A stretch of DNA of 64,000 nt from an uncultured Clostridia bacterium (GTDB lineage: Bacteria > Bacillota > Clostridia > Christensenellales > Borkfalkiaceae): NCBI GenBank assembly GCA_947625865.1, contig CANQQD010000003.1:21613-85612 (forward strand), read 5' to 3'. A model generated the notes under the pieces. It was not told the DNA's origin. It saw only the letters and a program-made list of their open reading frames with translations, and did no database searches. The translations under genes were made by a program, and so were the position numbers. Positions 9,541 to 18,859 of the stretch are shown in pieces (the first letter of the stretch is position 1; each line of letters begins with the position of its first letter).

Positions 9541-9598
9541 TTGACAAAAATGATGCTTTAATGTACAATAACAATTGTTATTAATAACATATGTTATT
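9541..9598 (+). promoter_or_regulatory. Promoter with two abutting 16-bp palindromic operators
   Basis: TTGACA (9541-9546), 17 nt, TACAAT (9564-9569); AATAACAATTGTTATT (9567-9582) and AATAACATATGTTATT (9583-9598). Confidence 0.8.
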
Positions 9599-9613
9599 TA
9601 TCGAAGTATAGTT

Positions 9614-10168
9614 ATGCCTGCAAAAAAAATGATCTCTAAGGGGAACATAGTCGAAGCAGCCCTCGGCATTGTCCGCAGGGAGGGAATGGAAGGGTTGAAT
9701 ATGCGTTCGCTTGCAAAGGAGTGCAATTGTTCAACACAGCCTATTTATCTGTCCTTTACGGGGATAGATGAGCTTAAATCGGCAGTTGCCGGGAGAATTG
9801 TGGAAATATATAAAGGGTATTTAAACAGCGAAATTGCCTCGGGTAAATATCCGCCCTATAAAGCCACGGGTATGGGCTATATACGGTTTGCCAAGGAGGA
9901 GCCAAAGCTTTTCAAATATCTGTTTATGAGCAGTAACGGTGCGTCCACGGTAGACGAACGCTCTGACTTTAACGAGGAGGTCTTTAATATCATGGGTCAG
10001 ATGGGCATACCGCAGGACAAGGCAAACGGGCTTCACGCCCACATGTGGGTATGGGTGCACGGCATAGCTACGATGTATGCAACAGGCTATCTCAATTGGG
10101 ATTGGGATACGGTCGCTAAAATGCTTACCGACGCTTTCCTCGGCATCAAGGCACGCCTCGGCATTTAA
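9614..10168 (+). CDS. TetR/AcrR-family transcriptional regulator
   Basis: MISKGNIVEAALGIVRREGMEGLNMRSLAKECNCSTQPIYLSFTGIDELKSAV; WHG-like C-terminal part. Confidence 0.92.
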   Translation: MPAKKMISKGNIVEAALGIVRREGMEGLNMRSLAKECNCSTQPIYLSFTGIDELKSAVAGRIVEIYKGYLNSEIASGKYPPYKATGMGYIRFAKEEPKLFKYLFMSSNGASTVDERSDFNEEVFNIMGQMGIPQDKANGLHAHMWVWVHGIATMYATGYLNWDWDTVAKMLTDAFLGIKARLGI

Positions 10169-10197
10169 AAGAATTTAAAATGGCAATGGGAGAGAAT

Positions 10198-11106
10198 ATG
10201 ATAATTGAAATAAATCACCTCATTAAATCTTTCAAGGATCTGAAAGCGGTGGACGACCTGTCTTTTTCCGTGCGCGAGGGAGAGCTTTTTGCCTTCCTCG
10301 GTGAAAACGGCGCGGGCAAATCCACTACGATAAACATTATAAGCGGTATATTGAAGCGTGACGGCGGCGACGTAAAGGTCTGCGGCGAGGATATCGACGG
10401 CAACGCCGCGCTTATAAAGCAAAAAATAGGTATAGTTTTCCAGAACTCCGTTTTGGATAAACGCCTCACTGCAGGCGACAATATTAAAAGCCGCGCCGCA
10501 ATGTACGGCATATTCGGCGAGCGCTTTAAATCGAAGCTTAACGAACTTGACGCACTTTTTGATTTAAAGGAAATACTGAACCGTCCGCTTGTAAAGCTTT
10601 CCGGCGGGCAGAAGCGCCGCATAGATATAGCCCGCGCTCTTGTCAACGACCCCGAGCTTCTCATTTTAGACGAGCCGACCACAGGGCTTGACCCAAAGAC
10701 CCGCCAAACGGTGTGGAACGTCATAGAAAAATATCGCAGGGAGAGGGGACTGACTGTTCTTTTGACTACTCATTATATGGAAGAAGCGGCAGTTGCCGAC
10801 TATGTTGTAATAATCGACGGCGGCAAAAAGGCAGCCGAGGGCACGCCCCACGACTTGAAGAATAAATACGCCGCCGATTTTATCCGTTTTTACAAGCGTT
10901 TAAACGAAGCCGGCGAGCTGTTTGAACGGTTGGGATATCCGGTAAAGCGTGAGCGCGATTTTTTAGAGGTCGAGATAAAGGGTACGGACAGGATAGCCGG
11001 ATATATACGCAACTATCCGCCGCTTTTTGAAGATTTCGAGGTGCTCAAGGGCAACATGGACAACGTGTTTTTAAAGGTCACAGGCAAGGATATAAGGGAG
11101 GCATAG
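10198..11106 (+). CDS. ABC transporter ATP-binding protein
   Basis: GENGAGKST Walker A, LSGGQKRR signature, LLILDEPTTGLD Walker B. Confidence 0.96.
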   Translation: MIIEINHLIKSFKDLKAVDDLSFSVREGELFAFLGENGAGKSTTINIISGILKRDGGDVKVCGEDIDGNAALIKQKIGIVFQNSVLDKRLTAGDNIKSRAAMYGIFGERFKSKLNELDALFDLKEILNRPLVKLSGGQKRRIDIARALVNDPELLILDEPTTGLDPKTRQTVWNVIEKYRRERGLTVLLTTHYMEEAAVADYVVIIDGGKKAAEGTPHDLKNKYAADFIRFYKRLNEAGELFERLGYPVKRERDFLEVEIKGTDRIAGYIRNYPPLFEDFEVLKGNMDNVFLKVTGKDIREA

Positions 11107-11107
11107 T

Positions 11108-12049
11108 ATGACGGAATTTAAAAAATTAAGCGCGCTCGTCAGCCGCAACATAAAGTGTTATTTCAAGGACAAATTTTTATTTTTTGTTTCGCTCATCACT
11201 CCTATGATTTTGCTTGTTCTCTTCATAACCTTCCTTCGCGGCGTCTATCTGAACAGCTTTAAGCAGATATTTGCGGCTTTTGGCTTCGAGCTTACCGAAC
11301 CGCGGGTTTTGGAGGGGCTTGCGGGAAGTTGGCTGCTCTCGTCCATTCTTGCTGTGAGCGCGGTGACTGTTGCCGTATGCTCGAACGCGGTCATGGTAAA
11401 CGATAAAATTGAAAACAGTCTGAATGATTTTTTAATTACGCCCGTAAAACGCACCACGCTTTCGGTAAGCTATTTTATAGCCAATTTTATAGTTACGCTT
11501 ATAGTGGAGCTTGCAGTGCTGCTTGTCGGCTTTATATATCTTGCCGCCGTCGGTTGGTATCTGGCGTTTACGGACGTGTTGCTTATTGTGGCGGATATTT
11601 TATGCTGCGTGCTGTTCGGCTCCTTGCTTGCGGGCGTCGTGGAGAGCTTTATATCCTCGCAGGGCGGGCTTTCGGCCGTCTCCTCGCTGGTTTCGGGCAT
11701 GTACGGCTTTATCTGCGGCGCATATATGCCTCTTTCGCAATTTGCCGACGGCATGCGCAGCGCTATCTGCTGTTTGCCGGGCACCTACAGCGTAGGCATT
11801 TTGAGAAATCATTTTATGTCCGGCTATGTAAATAAGCTTGCAGAGCTCGGTTTGCCCGAGGTCGGAGCGGAAGCGCTCAAGGACGGCTTCGATTGCAATT
11901 TGACCTTCGGCGGCGCGTTCAACAAAATCGCCTATGAAGGGGGCACGCAAATACCTCTTTGGGCAATGTACGTAATACTTCTCGGTGCCTGCGCGGTTCT
12001 GCTTGCCGCGTATATCGCCATTGTGATACTTAAAAACCGTAAAAGGTAA
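11108..12049 (+). CDS. ABC-2 type transporter permease
   Basis: Multiple hydrophobic helices; 1-nt gap after the ATPase gene; FVSLITPMILLVLFITFLRG. Confidence 0.9.
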   Translation: MTEFKKLSALVSRNIKCYFKDKFLFFVSLITPMILLVLFITFLRGVYLNSFKQIFAAFGFELTEPRVLEGLAGSWLLSSILAVSAVTVAVCSNAVMVNDKIENSLNDFLITPVKRTTLSVSYFIANFIVTLIVELAVLLVGFIYLAAVGWYLAFTDVLLIVADILCCVLFGSLLAGVVESFISSQGGLSAVSSLVSGMYGFICGAYMPLSQFADGMRSAICCLPGTYSVGILRNHFMSGYVNKLAELGLPEVGAEALKDGFDCNLTFGGAFNKIAYEGGTQIPLWAMYVILLGACAVLLAAYIAIVILKNRKR

Positions 12050-12146
12050 CGCGCTTTTTGAATTTATTCAAAAATTTTGCATAAATCGGCTTAAAGCGGC
12101 CCGAATGTGTTTACAAATAATATGGAATAATATAGAAGGTGATTTT

Positions 12147-13370
12147 ATGCAGAAAGAAAGATTACAAAAATATGCCGAGTTGCTTGTTAAATCGGGCATC
12201 AACGTTCAGGAAGGGCAGGAGGTAATAATACAAGCCGGGCTCGACCAGCCGGAGTTTGTAATGACAGTTGTGGAGGAGTGCTATAAGCGTGGGGCTTCGC
12301 GCGTAAAGGTTGAGTGGACGCACATGCCTCTCGCAAAGCTCAACTATACCTACAGGACGCTCGAATCGCTCTCTGAGGTAACAGACGTCGAAAAGGCGCA
12401 GTGGCAGCACAAGGTCGATAAGCTCCCCTGCATGCTCTGGATAGATTCCGACGATCCCGACGGCTTGACGGGCGTTGATAACGAAAAGATATCCCGTTCC
12501 AATATCAACCGTTTCCCCATAATAAAGCCCTACCGCGAGGCTCTCGAAAACAGATATCAATGGTGCATAGCCGCTGTCCCGGGCAAGGAGTGGGCGCATA
12601 AAATCTTCCCCGGGTTGCCTACTGAAGAGGCTATGGAAAAGCTGTGGGAGGCAATACTTTTGACCGCGCGCGTGGACGACGATCCCGTAGCCGCATGGGA
12701 AAAGCATAACGCAGAGCTTGCAAAGCACTGCGAGCTTCTGAACAGCTTTAAGCTTGCAAGTCTCGAGTATAAGAGCTCCAACGGCACCGACTTCAAGGTA
12801 TGGCTGAATCCCAAGGGCAAATTTGTAGGCGGCAGCGAGAAGACGCTCGGTAAAAACGTATTTAATCCCAACATTCCAAGCGAGGAGGTCTTTACCTCAC
12901 CTATGAAGGGTCGCGCTGAGGGAAAGGTAGTTTCCACAAAGCCGCTTTCATATCAGGGTAAGCTCATCGAAAACTTCTGGATGCGCTTTGAAAACGGCAG
13001 GGTGACGGAGGTTCACGCCGAAAAGAATCAGGACGTGCTCGAAAAAATGGTAGCCATGGATGAGGGAGCGTCAATGCTCGGCGAAGTGGCTTTAATTGCC
13101 TACGACAGCCCCATAAACAACACGGGCATACTTTTCTATAACACGCTGTTCGACGAGAACGCAAGCTGTCATTTGGCGGTCGGCAGGGGCTTTAACGAAA
13201 CCCTGCAGGGCTTTGAAACAATGACGGGCGACGAATGTAAAGCGGCGGGAATAAGCGATTCCATGATCCATGTCGACTTTATGATAGGCAGCAAAGATAT
13301 GTCCATTGTAGGCGAAACCGAGAGCGGGGAGCGCATACAGATTTTCAAAGACGGCAACTGGGCAATATAA
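12147..13370 (+). CDS. Aminopeptidase, M29 family
   Basis: MQKERLQKYAELLVKSGINVQEGQEVIIQA; NTGILFYNTLFDENASCHLAVGRGF; HVDFMIGS. Confidence 0.93.
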   Translation: MQKERLQKYAELLVKSGINVQEGQEVIIQAGLDQPEFVMTVVEECYKRGASRVKVEWTHMPLAKLNYTYRTLESLSEVTDVEKAQWQHKVDKLPCMLWIDSDDPDGLTGVDNEKISRSNINRFPIIKPYREALENRYQWCIAAVPGKEWAHKIFPGLPTEEAMEKLWEAILLTARVDDDPVAAWEKHNAELAKHCELLNSFKLASLEYKSSNGTDFKVWLNPKGKFVGGSEKTLGKNVFNPNIPSEEVFTSPMKGRAEGKVVSTKPLSYQGKLIENFWMRFENGRVTEVHAEKNQDVLEKMVAMDEGASMLGEVALIAYDSPINNTGILFYNTLFDENASCHLAVGRGFNETLQGFETMTGDECKAAGISDSMIHVDFMIGSKDMSIVGETESGERIQIFKDGNWAI

Positions 13371-13398
13371 TGCATTAAAGCAAATTGAATAAAAAACA

Positions 13399-13440
13399 GG
13401 CGCGGCTACCCGAAATGGGCAGCCGCGCCGTCGCTTTTTT
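13399..13440. terminator. Terminator between convergent genes
   Basis: ggcgcggctacccgaaatgggcagccgcgcc + T tract. Confidence 0.8.
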
Positions 13441-13447
13441 GGGTTAT

Positions 13448-16105
13448 TTAATTTGTTGTTTTCTGCGCTTTAGGCTGTGGCGTTTTACTTGCCGAAGGCA
13501 TTATAAGCTGCATCAGCTTTGATATCCAGCCGGAAATGGGGAACGCAGCCTCTATCACAACTACTACGATCAAAATAAACGCATAGTCCCATTCCAAACC
13601 GATCCAGCCCGTATAGAACAGCTTATTGGTTATGACGGGTATCGAGAATCCCGTTATGCATACCGCAAGCACTGCAACGCACAGCACAGCCCTGAAGGCG
13701 TTCAACGGCTGGCACGTTCTGTAAACCATCACAAAGCCCGAGAACGTGAGCGCAAGCATGCACATCGGTCTGTAGAAATCGTCGAACATGGTCTGATTGA
13801 ACATTTCATGGCTGATATAGTAGGTGAGATATATCGACATGACGCAAATAATCATTGTCAGCGCGCCTGTGACGGCTCCGCTCATGACATGCGTAATAAA
13901 CTTTCCCTGTACTCTGTCCTTGTTCGGTTGCAATGAGAGGAAGAAGGAGGGAACGGCTATAATGGCTGTCTCCAAAAGCAGCATGTTCTGCGGCATAAAG
14001 AGGTACGGCTGCCCTATTGCAATACATATGATTGCAAGTATAGCCGTAAACAGCGTTTTCATCAAATAGAGCGAGGAGGAGTTTTTAATATTGTTTATAA
14101 CTCTCCGTCCCTCCGCAACGACCTTCGGCATTGAATTGAAGTTGTTGTCCATAAGCACGAGGTGGCTTACGTTCCGTGCCGCTTCACTGCCCGAGGCAAC
14201 CGACACGGCGCAATCCGCCTCCTTTAAGGCAAGTATATCGTTTACGCCGTCGCCCGTCATTGCAACCGTATTGCCCGCGGCTTTTATGGAGCGTACGAGT
14301 ATGGCTTTTTGCTCGGGTGAAACGCGTCCGAACACGGTATATTTGTTGGCGACGTTTTCCACCTCTTTATCGTTGAGCCCTTCAAGCGAAATGAATTTTT
14401 CGGCGCCTTCTATCCCTGCTCGCTTTGCGACCTCCGCGACGGTTACGGGATTGTCGCCCGAAATAACTTTTACGTTTACATCGTTTTCCTTAAACCATTT
14501 TATGGTGTTCACCGCGTCCTCGCGGATATTGTCGGCAATTGAAATTATTGCTATGGGTTTCAGCACTGCCGGCAGCTTATCCGACACGATGGGGGCGGAG
14601 GAGTGTGCCAGAACAATAACGCGGAGTCCCATCTGCGCATATTGCTTTACTATCCTCTCTACCTTGGCGGGATACGGCTTCAAAACGAATTCCGGCGCGC
14701 CCATAACAAACGTTCCGATGTCGTCGAATGTCACCGCGGAAAGCTTGCGCTTTGAGGAGAAAGGAATTTTTGTAACGGGAGTCAGTTTGTCGCTGTATCC
14801 GTAGTGATTGTAAAGCGCGATTGCCGTCTGGTTATTGTCCTGCAGACTTGCAAGCATGCTACCCATTATATCGTTTAAAGACAGATCGCCTACGGTGTTT
14901 AAAATAACGCTGTCGTTTACCCTCATTCTGCCGTCCGTTATCGTGCCTGTTTTATCGAGGCAGAGCACATTTACGCGGGCAAGCATTTCAAGGGAATACA
15001 TGTCCTGCACGAGGGTGCGGCTTTTGGCAAGCCTTACGATGCCCATAGCAAGCGCCACGGAGGTCAGAAGCAACATTCCCGAAGGGATCATACCTATGAC
15101 GACGGTACAGGTGCGTTTGAGCGCCGAATTGACTTCGGCGGGGAACAGCCAGTCGGCGTCGGGCACGGGATTGTGGAGCGCTATCAAAAAGCTACCTATA
15201 GCAATAGGGATAATGAGCACCGTTATGCACTTGATTATGAGCTTTGTGGAATTCATCAGCTCGGAGTTGGGGCGCTTGTACTTTTTTGCCTTTGCCGTCA
15301 GCTTTTCAAGGTATGTGTCCTTACCAACCTTATCGACTCTGAATTTTCCGCTGCCGCTCGAAATAAAGCTTCCCGCGTATAAAATATCGCCCACGGATTT
15401 CTTTATGGCAATACTTTCGCCTGTCAGGAGGCTTTCGTTCACTTCAACCGTGCCTTCGGCAAGGATACAATCCGCAGGCACCTGGTTGCCGGTTTCGAGA
15501 ATTATTATGTCGTCTAAAACTATCTCCTTCGAGGGTATATCCATTATCTCGCCGTCGCGGACGACCTTTACGGTGTTCGAGGCAAGTATCGCCAGCTTAT
15601 CTATGGAACGCTTCGAACGGATCTCCTGTATAATGCCTATTAAAATATTGGCCGTGGTTATCACGAGCACAAGGTAGTTGGAAATGCTCTCGGTGTGCGC
15701 AAGTATCAGGGCTATTCCCGCAAGCAGGCAGAGGAGATTGAAGAACGTGCAGATATTCCCGATAAAAATGCTCGCATAGGAGCGGGAGTACTGCTTGTTG
15801 GTCGTGTTGAACAGGAACTGGCTGAACCTCGTTTCTACCTGCGCGGCTGTGAGACCCATATTCAGCTTCGGCGAAAATCTCTCGACCTTTGAATTGATTT
15901 CCTTTTTGGGGTGCCGTTTGAAGTATTTTATAATCTTTTGCTTGTCAACGGCTTCGGTCGCGGGGGCAGAGGCATCGGAACTGCTGAATTCCTCCGACGG
16001 GAAAATAGTTGTCTGTACGCTGTCGGTTGCCGCAACTTCTTCGGTCGCGGGGTCGGTATTTTTACCGGGTTTTTTATCCGGACTTTTGAAAAATATTCTA
16101 CTCAT
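13448..16105 (-). CDS. Cation-transporting P-type ATPase (HAD-IC)
   Basis: LCLDKTGTITDG phosphorylation motif; LLTGES; MTGDGVNDILALKEADCAV; multiple TM helices. Confidence 0.95.
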   Translation of the reverse strand: MSRIFFKSPDKKPGKNTDPATEEVAATDSVQTTIFPSEEFSSSDASAPATEAVDKQKIIKYFKRHPKKEINSKVERFSPKLNMGLTAAQVETRFSQFLFNTTNKQYSRSYASIFIGNICTFFNLLCLLAGIALILAHTESISNYLVLVITTANILIGIIQEIRSKRSIDKLAILASNTVKVVRDGEIMDIPSKEIVLDDIIILETGNQVPADCILAEGTVEVNESLLTGESIAIKKSVGDILYAGSFISSGSGKFRVDKVGKDTYLEKLTAKAKKYKRPNSELMNSTKLIIKCITVLIIPIAIGSFLIALHNPVPDADWLFPAEVNSALKRTCTVVIGMIPSGMLLLTSVALAMGIVRLAKSRTLVQDMYSLEMLARVNVLCLDKTGTITDGRMRVNDSVILNTVGDLSLNDIMGSMLASLQDNNQTAIALYNHYGYSDKLTPVTKIPFSSKRKLSAVTFDDIGTFVMGAPEFVLKPYPAKVERIVKQYAQMGLRVIVLAHSSAPIVSDKLPAVLKPIAIISIADNIREDAVNTIKWFKENDVNVKVISGDNPVTVAEVAKRAGIEGAEKFISLEGLNDKEVENVANKYTVFGRVSPEQKAILVRSIKAAGNTVAMTGDGVNDILALKEADCAVSVASGSEAARNVSHLVLMDNNFNSMPKVVAEGRRVINNIKNSSSLYLMKTLFTAILAIICIAIGQPYLFMPQNMLLLETAIIAVPSFFLSLQPNKDRVQGKFITHVMSGAVTGALTMIICVMSIYLTYYISHEMFNQTMFDDFYRPMCMLALTFSGFVMVYRTCQPLNAFRAVLCVAVLAVCITGFSIPVITNKLFYTGWIGLEWDYAFILIVVVVIEAAFPISGWISKLMQLIMPSASKTPQPKAQKTTN

Positions 16106-16202
16106 AGACTGTAAGACACATTATATCACAAAAAATAGCGTTTTTCAAGATATTGAGAATAAATTAATTGCAATTGGAAAAATTTTGAATTATAATTAAA
16201 GT

Positions 16203-17495
16203 ATGTTAGACATTAATTTTATACGCGAAAATCCCGACATGGTTCGGGAGAATATCAAAAAGAAGTTTCAGCTTCACAAACTCGGGCTTGTAGACGAGGT
16301 TTTGGAGCTTGACAAAAGGCGCAGAGAACTCCAGCAGGAGGGTGACCGCCGCCGCGCCGACCGCAACAAACTTGCCAAATCCATAGGTGCGCTTATGCGC
16401 GAGGGCAAAAGGGATGAGGCTGAAGCGGCAAAGGAAGCCTCGCGGGCAAATAACGACCGCGTCGCGGAAATAGAGAAGGAGAGCGCAGAGATCGAGATCG
16501 CGCTCAAAAAAGCGCTTTGCTCCATTCCCAACATGATAGCCGACGACGTCCCCATAGGTAAGGATGACAGCGAAAACGTTCAGGGAGAGGTGTTTTTAAA
16601 AGCCGTGCCCAAGCCTTTTGAGGTTCCATATCATTTGGATATTCTCGAAAGCCTGAACGGCATAGATCTGGATAGCGCAAGGCGCACCAGCGGCAACGGC
16701 TTCTATTATCTCACGGGCGATATAGCCCGCCTTCATTCGGCTGTTTTGACCTATGCCCGCGATTTTATGATAGACAAGGGCTTTACTTACTGCATCCCGC
16801 CCTTTATGATAAGGAGCGATGTGGTTTCGGGCGTCATGTCCTTTGAAGAAATGGACGGCATGATGTATAAGATCGAGGGCGAAGACCTGTACCTTATAGG
16901 CACCTCCGAGCACTCCATGATTGGCAGATTTATGGGACAGACCATTCCCGAAAACTCATTGCCCTTGACGCTTACGTCCTATTCGCCCTGCTTCAGAAAG
17001 GAAAAGGGAGCGCACGGGCTGGAGGAGCGCGGCATATACCGTATCCACCAGTTCGAAAAGCAGGAGATGATAGTGATTTGCAAACCCGAGCAAAGCGACG
17101 AGTGGTACGAAAAAATGTGGCGATATACCGTAGAGCTTTTCGTATCCCTGGAAATTCCCGTCCGCCAGCTTATCTGTTGTTCGGGCGACTTAGCCGATCT
17201 TAAATATAAGAGCTGCGACGTAGAGGCGTGGAGCCCCCGTCAGGGCAAATACTTTGAGGTTGGCAGCTGCTCCAATTTGACCGACGCTCAGGCGCGCCGC
17301 CTCGGCATCCGTTTCAAGAACGAGAAGACCGGCAGAAACGAGTATGCCCACACGCTCAACAACACGGTGGTCGCGCCTCCGAGAATGTTGATCGCATTCC
17401 TTGAAAACCACCTTCAAGCTGACGGCAGCATATATATTCCCGAACCCTTGCGTAAATACATGGGAGGGAAGGACAGGATAACCGTCAAACAATAA
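16203..17495 (+). CDS. serS: Serine--tRNA ligase
   Basis: MLDINFIRENPDMVRENIKKK; class II motifs (GTSEHSM; FRKEKGAHGLEERGIYRIHQFEKQEM; NNTVVAPPRMLIAFLEN). Confidence 0.98.
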   Translation: MLDINFIRENPDMVRENIKKKFQLHKLGLVDEVLELDKRRRELQQEGDRRRADRNKLAKSIGALMREGKRDEAEAAKEASRANNDRVAEIEKESAEIEIALKKALCSIPNMIADDVPIGKDDSENVQGEVFLKAVPKPFEVPYHLDILESLNGIDLDSARRTSGNGFYYLTGDIARLHSAVLTYARDFMIDKGFTYCIPPFMIRSDVVSGVMSFEEMDGMMYKIEGEDLYLIGTSEHSMIGRFMGQTIPENSLPLTLTSYSPCFRKEKGAHGLEERGIYRIHQFEKQEMIVICKPEQSDEWYEKMWRYTVELFVSLEIPVRQLICCSGDLADLKYKSCDVEAWSPRQGKYFEVGSCSNLTDAQARRLGIRFKNEKTGRNEYAHTLNNTVVAPPRMLIAFLENHLQADGSIYIPEPLRKYMGGKDRITVKQ

Positions 17496-17512
17496 AAGTT
17501 AAAAAACATCAC

Positions 17513-17540
17513 AAAAACCGCGGCAACTGCCGCGGTTTTT
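17513..17540 (+). terminator. Rho-independent terminator
   Basis: AAAAACCGCGGCAACTGCCGCGGTTTTT. Confidence 0.9.
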
Positions 17541-17607
17541 ACTCATTTTATGGCGTTTATGTAGTACTATGTCACGCATAAATGCCTATTTTTCTAATAA
17601 TTTTGCG

Positions 17608-18771
17608 TCAAACAACGTTTAAAACGTAAAATTTCAAATAGCTTGTTTCTTCCGCCCCGAGAGCGGCGGGGTGGTCGGGAGCCTGAGATTTTATCTCTGC
17701 GCAGCGCACCATGCGTCCGCTTTCCCGTGCGGCTTCCTGCAGCATTTTTTCAAACAGGTTGGCTGTCATATAATGCGAGCAGGAGCAGGTAATCAAAAAG
17801 CCCCCGCTTTTAACTATCTTCATTGCGGTAACGTTTATGTCCTTATAGCCGCGGTAAGCGTCGCGGACCTCGTCTGCGGTTTTGCAGAAAGCGGGAGGAT
17901 CCAAAATCACGGTATCGAACTGTCTTTTGTCCCTTTTGAATACGCGAAGCGTTTCAAACACGTCTCCGCAAAGCGTTTCGATATTTTCAAATCCGTTCAA
18001 CTCGGCATTGTCGCGGACGTTTTTTAAGGCAAGTTCTGAAATGTCGCAGGCAATTACTTTATCGGCGGTCAGAGCGGCGTTGAGGGAAAACCCGCCGCTG
18101 TTGCAGAAGCAGTCCAGAACCTCGCCCTTTGCATACCGTCTTGCGGCAAGCCTGTTTTCCTTTTGGTCTAAAAAATACCCTGTTTTCTGCCCGTTCTTTA
18201 TGTCGACGAGCATTTTTATTCCGTTCTCGCAAATTTCGCAGTAATCGGGCGCTTCGCCGTATAAAAGTCCCTTGACCTCGGCAAGTCCCTCTTTTTTTCT
18301 TACCGCAACGTCGCTCCGCTCGTAGATCCCCTTAGGATGGAAGAGGTCGGCAAGACACTCGCAAATCAGCTTTTTGCGGAGGTCTATCCCGAGTGAGAGA
18401 CACTGAATCACAAGGTAATCGCCGTACTTATCCACGATCAATGCCGGCAGTCCGTCCGCCTCTGCGAACACCACCCTGTAGCAGTTTGAATAGCCTAATT
18501 TAAGGCGGTATTCGTTGGCTTCCTTAATTTTTTCGAGATAAAATTCCTTATCGTCCACGCCGTTTCCGCGGATAAATATTCTTACGAGTATCTTCGACGC
18601 GTGGTTGATATATCCCTTGCCGATATATCTCCCGTCAGACGAGTAAACCGCGGCAAGGCTTCCGTTTTTGTCCTTGCCCTCGATTTTTGCTACTTCGTTG
18701 GCGTAAACCCAGCTATGACCGGCTAAAATGCGTTTTTCCTCGTTCTTTTTCAAAAAAATCGAATATCCCAT
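17608..18771 (-). CDS. Class I SAM-dependent rRNA (cytosine-C5) methyltransferase, RlmI-like
   Basis: PUA-like N-terminus (KKNEEKRILAGHSWVYANEV), VLDCFCNSGGFSLNAAL, VILDPPAFCK, CSCSHYM. Confidence 0.93.
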   Translation of the reverse strand: MGYSIFLKKNEEKRILAGHSWVYANEVAKIEGKDKNGSLAAVYSSDGRYIGKGYINHASKILVRIFIRGNGVDDKEFYLEKIKEANEYRLKLGYSNCYRVVFAEADGLPALIVDKYGDYLVIQCLSLGIDLRKKLICECLADLFHPKGIYERSDVAVRKKEGLAEVKGLLYGEAPDYCEICENGIKMLVDIKNGQKTGYFLDQKENRLAARRYAKGEVLDCFCNSGGFSLNAALTADKVIACDISELALKNVRDNAELNGFENIETLCGDVFETLRVFKRDKRQFDTVILDPPAFCKTADEVRDAYRGYKDINVTAMKIVKSGGFLITCSCSHYMTANLFEKMLQEAARESGRMVRCAEIKSQAPDHPAALGAEETSYLKFYVLNVV

Positions 18772-18859
18772 ATCCGAATTTTACCAAATTATAATTATAA
18801 TTGCAAACACATTTATAATAATTTGCTTTTTTGTGCGGCAAATGTTATAATTTCTGCAT

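Noticed and set aside
14091-15677. Plus-strand ORFs of 237 and 280 aa over the P-type ATPase
   Set aside because: Antisense to a complete P-type ATPase with all catalytic motifs.
16106-16202. Possible T-box leader before serS (and before argS, 56567-56698)
   Set aside because: Intergenic regions are too short and lack the T-box sequence and terminator hairpin.
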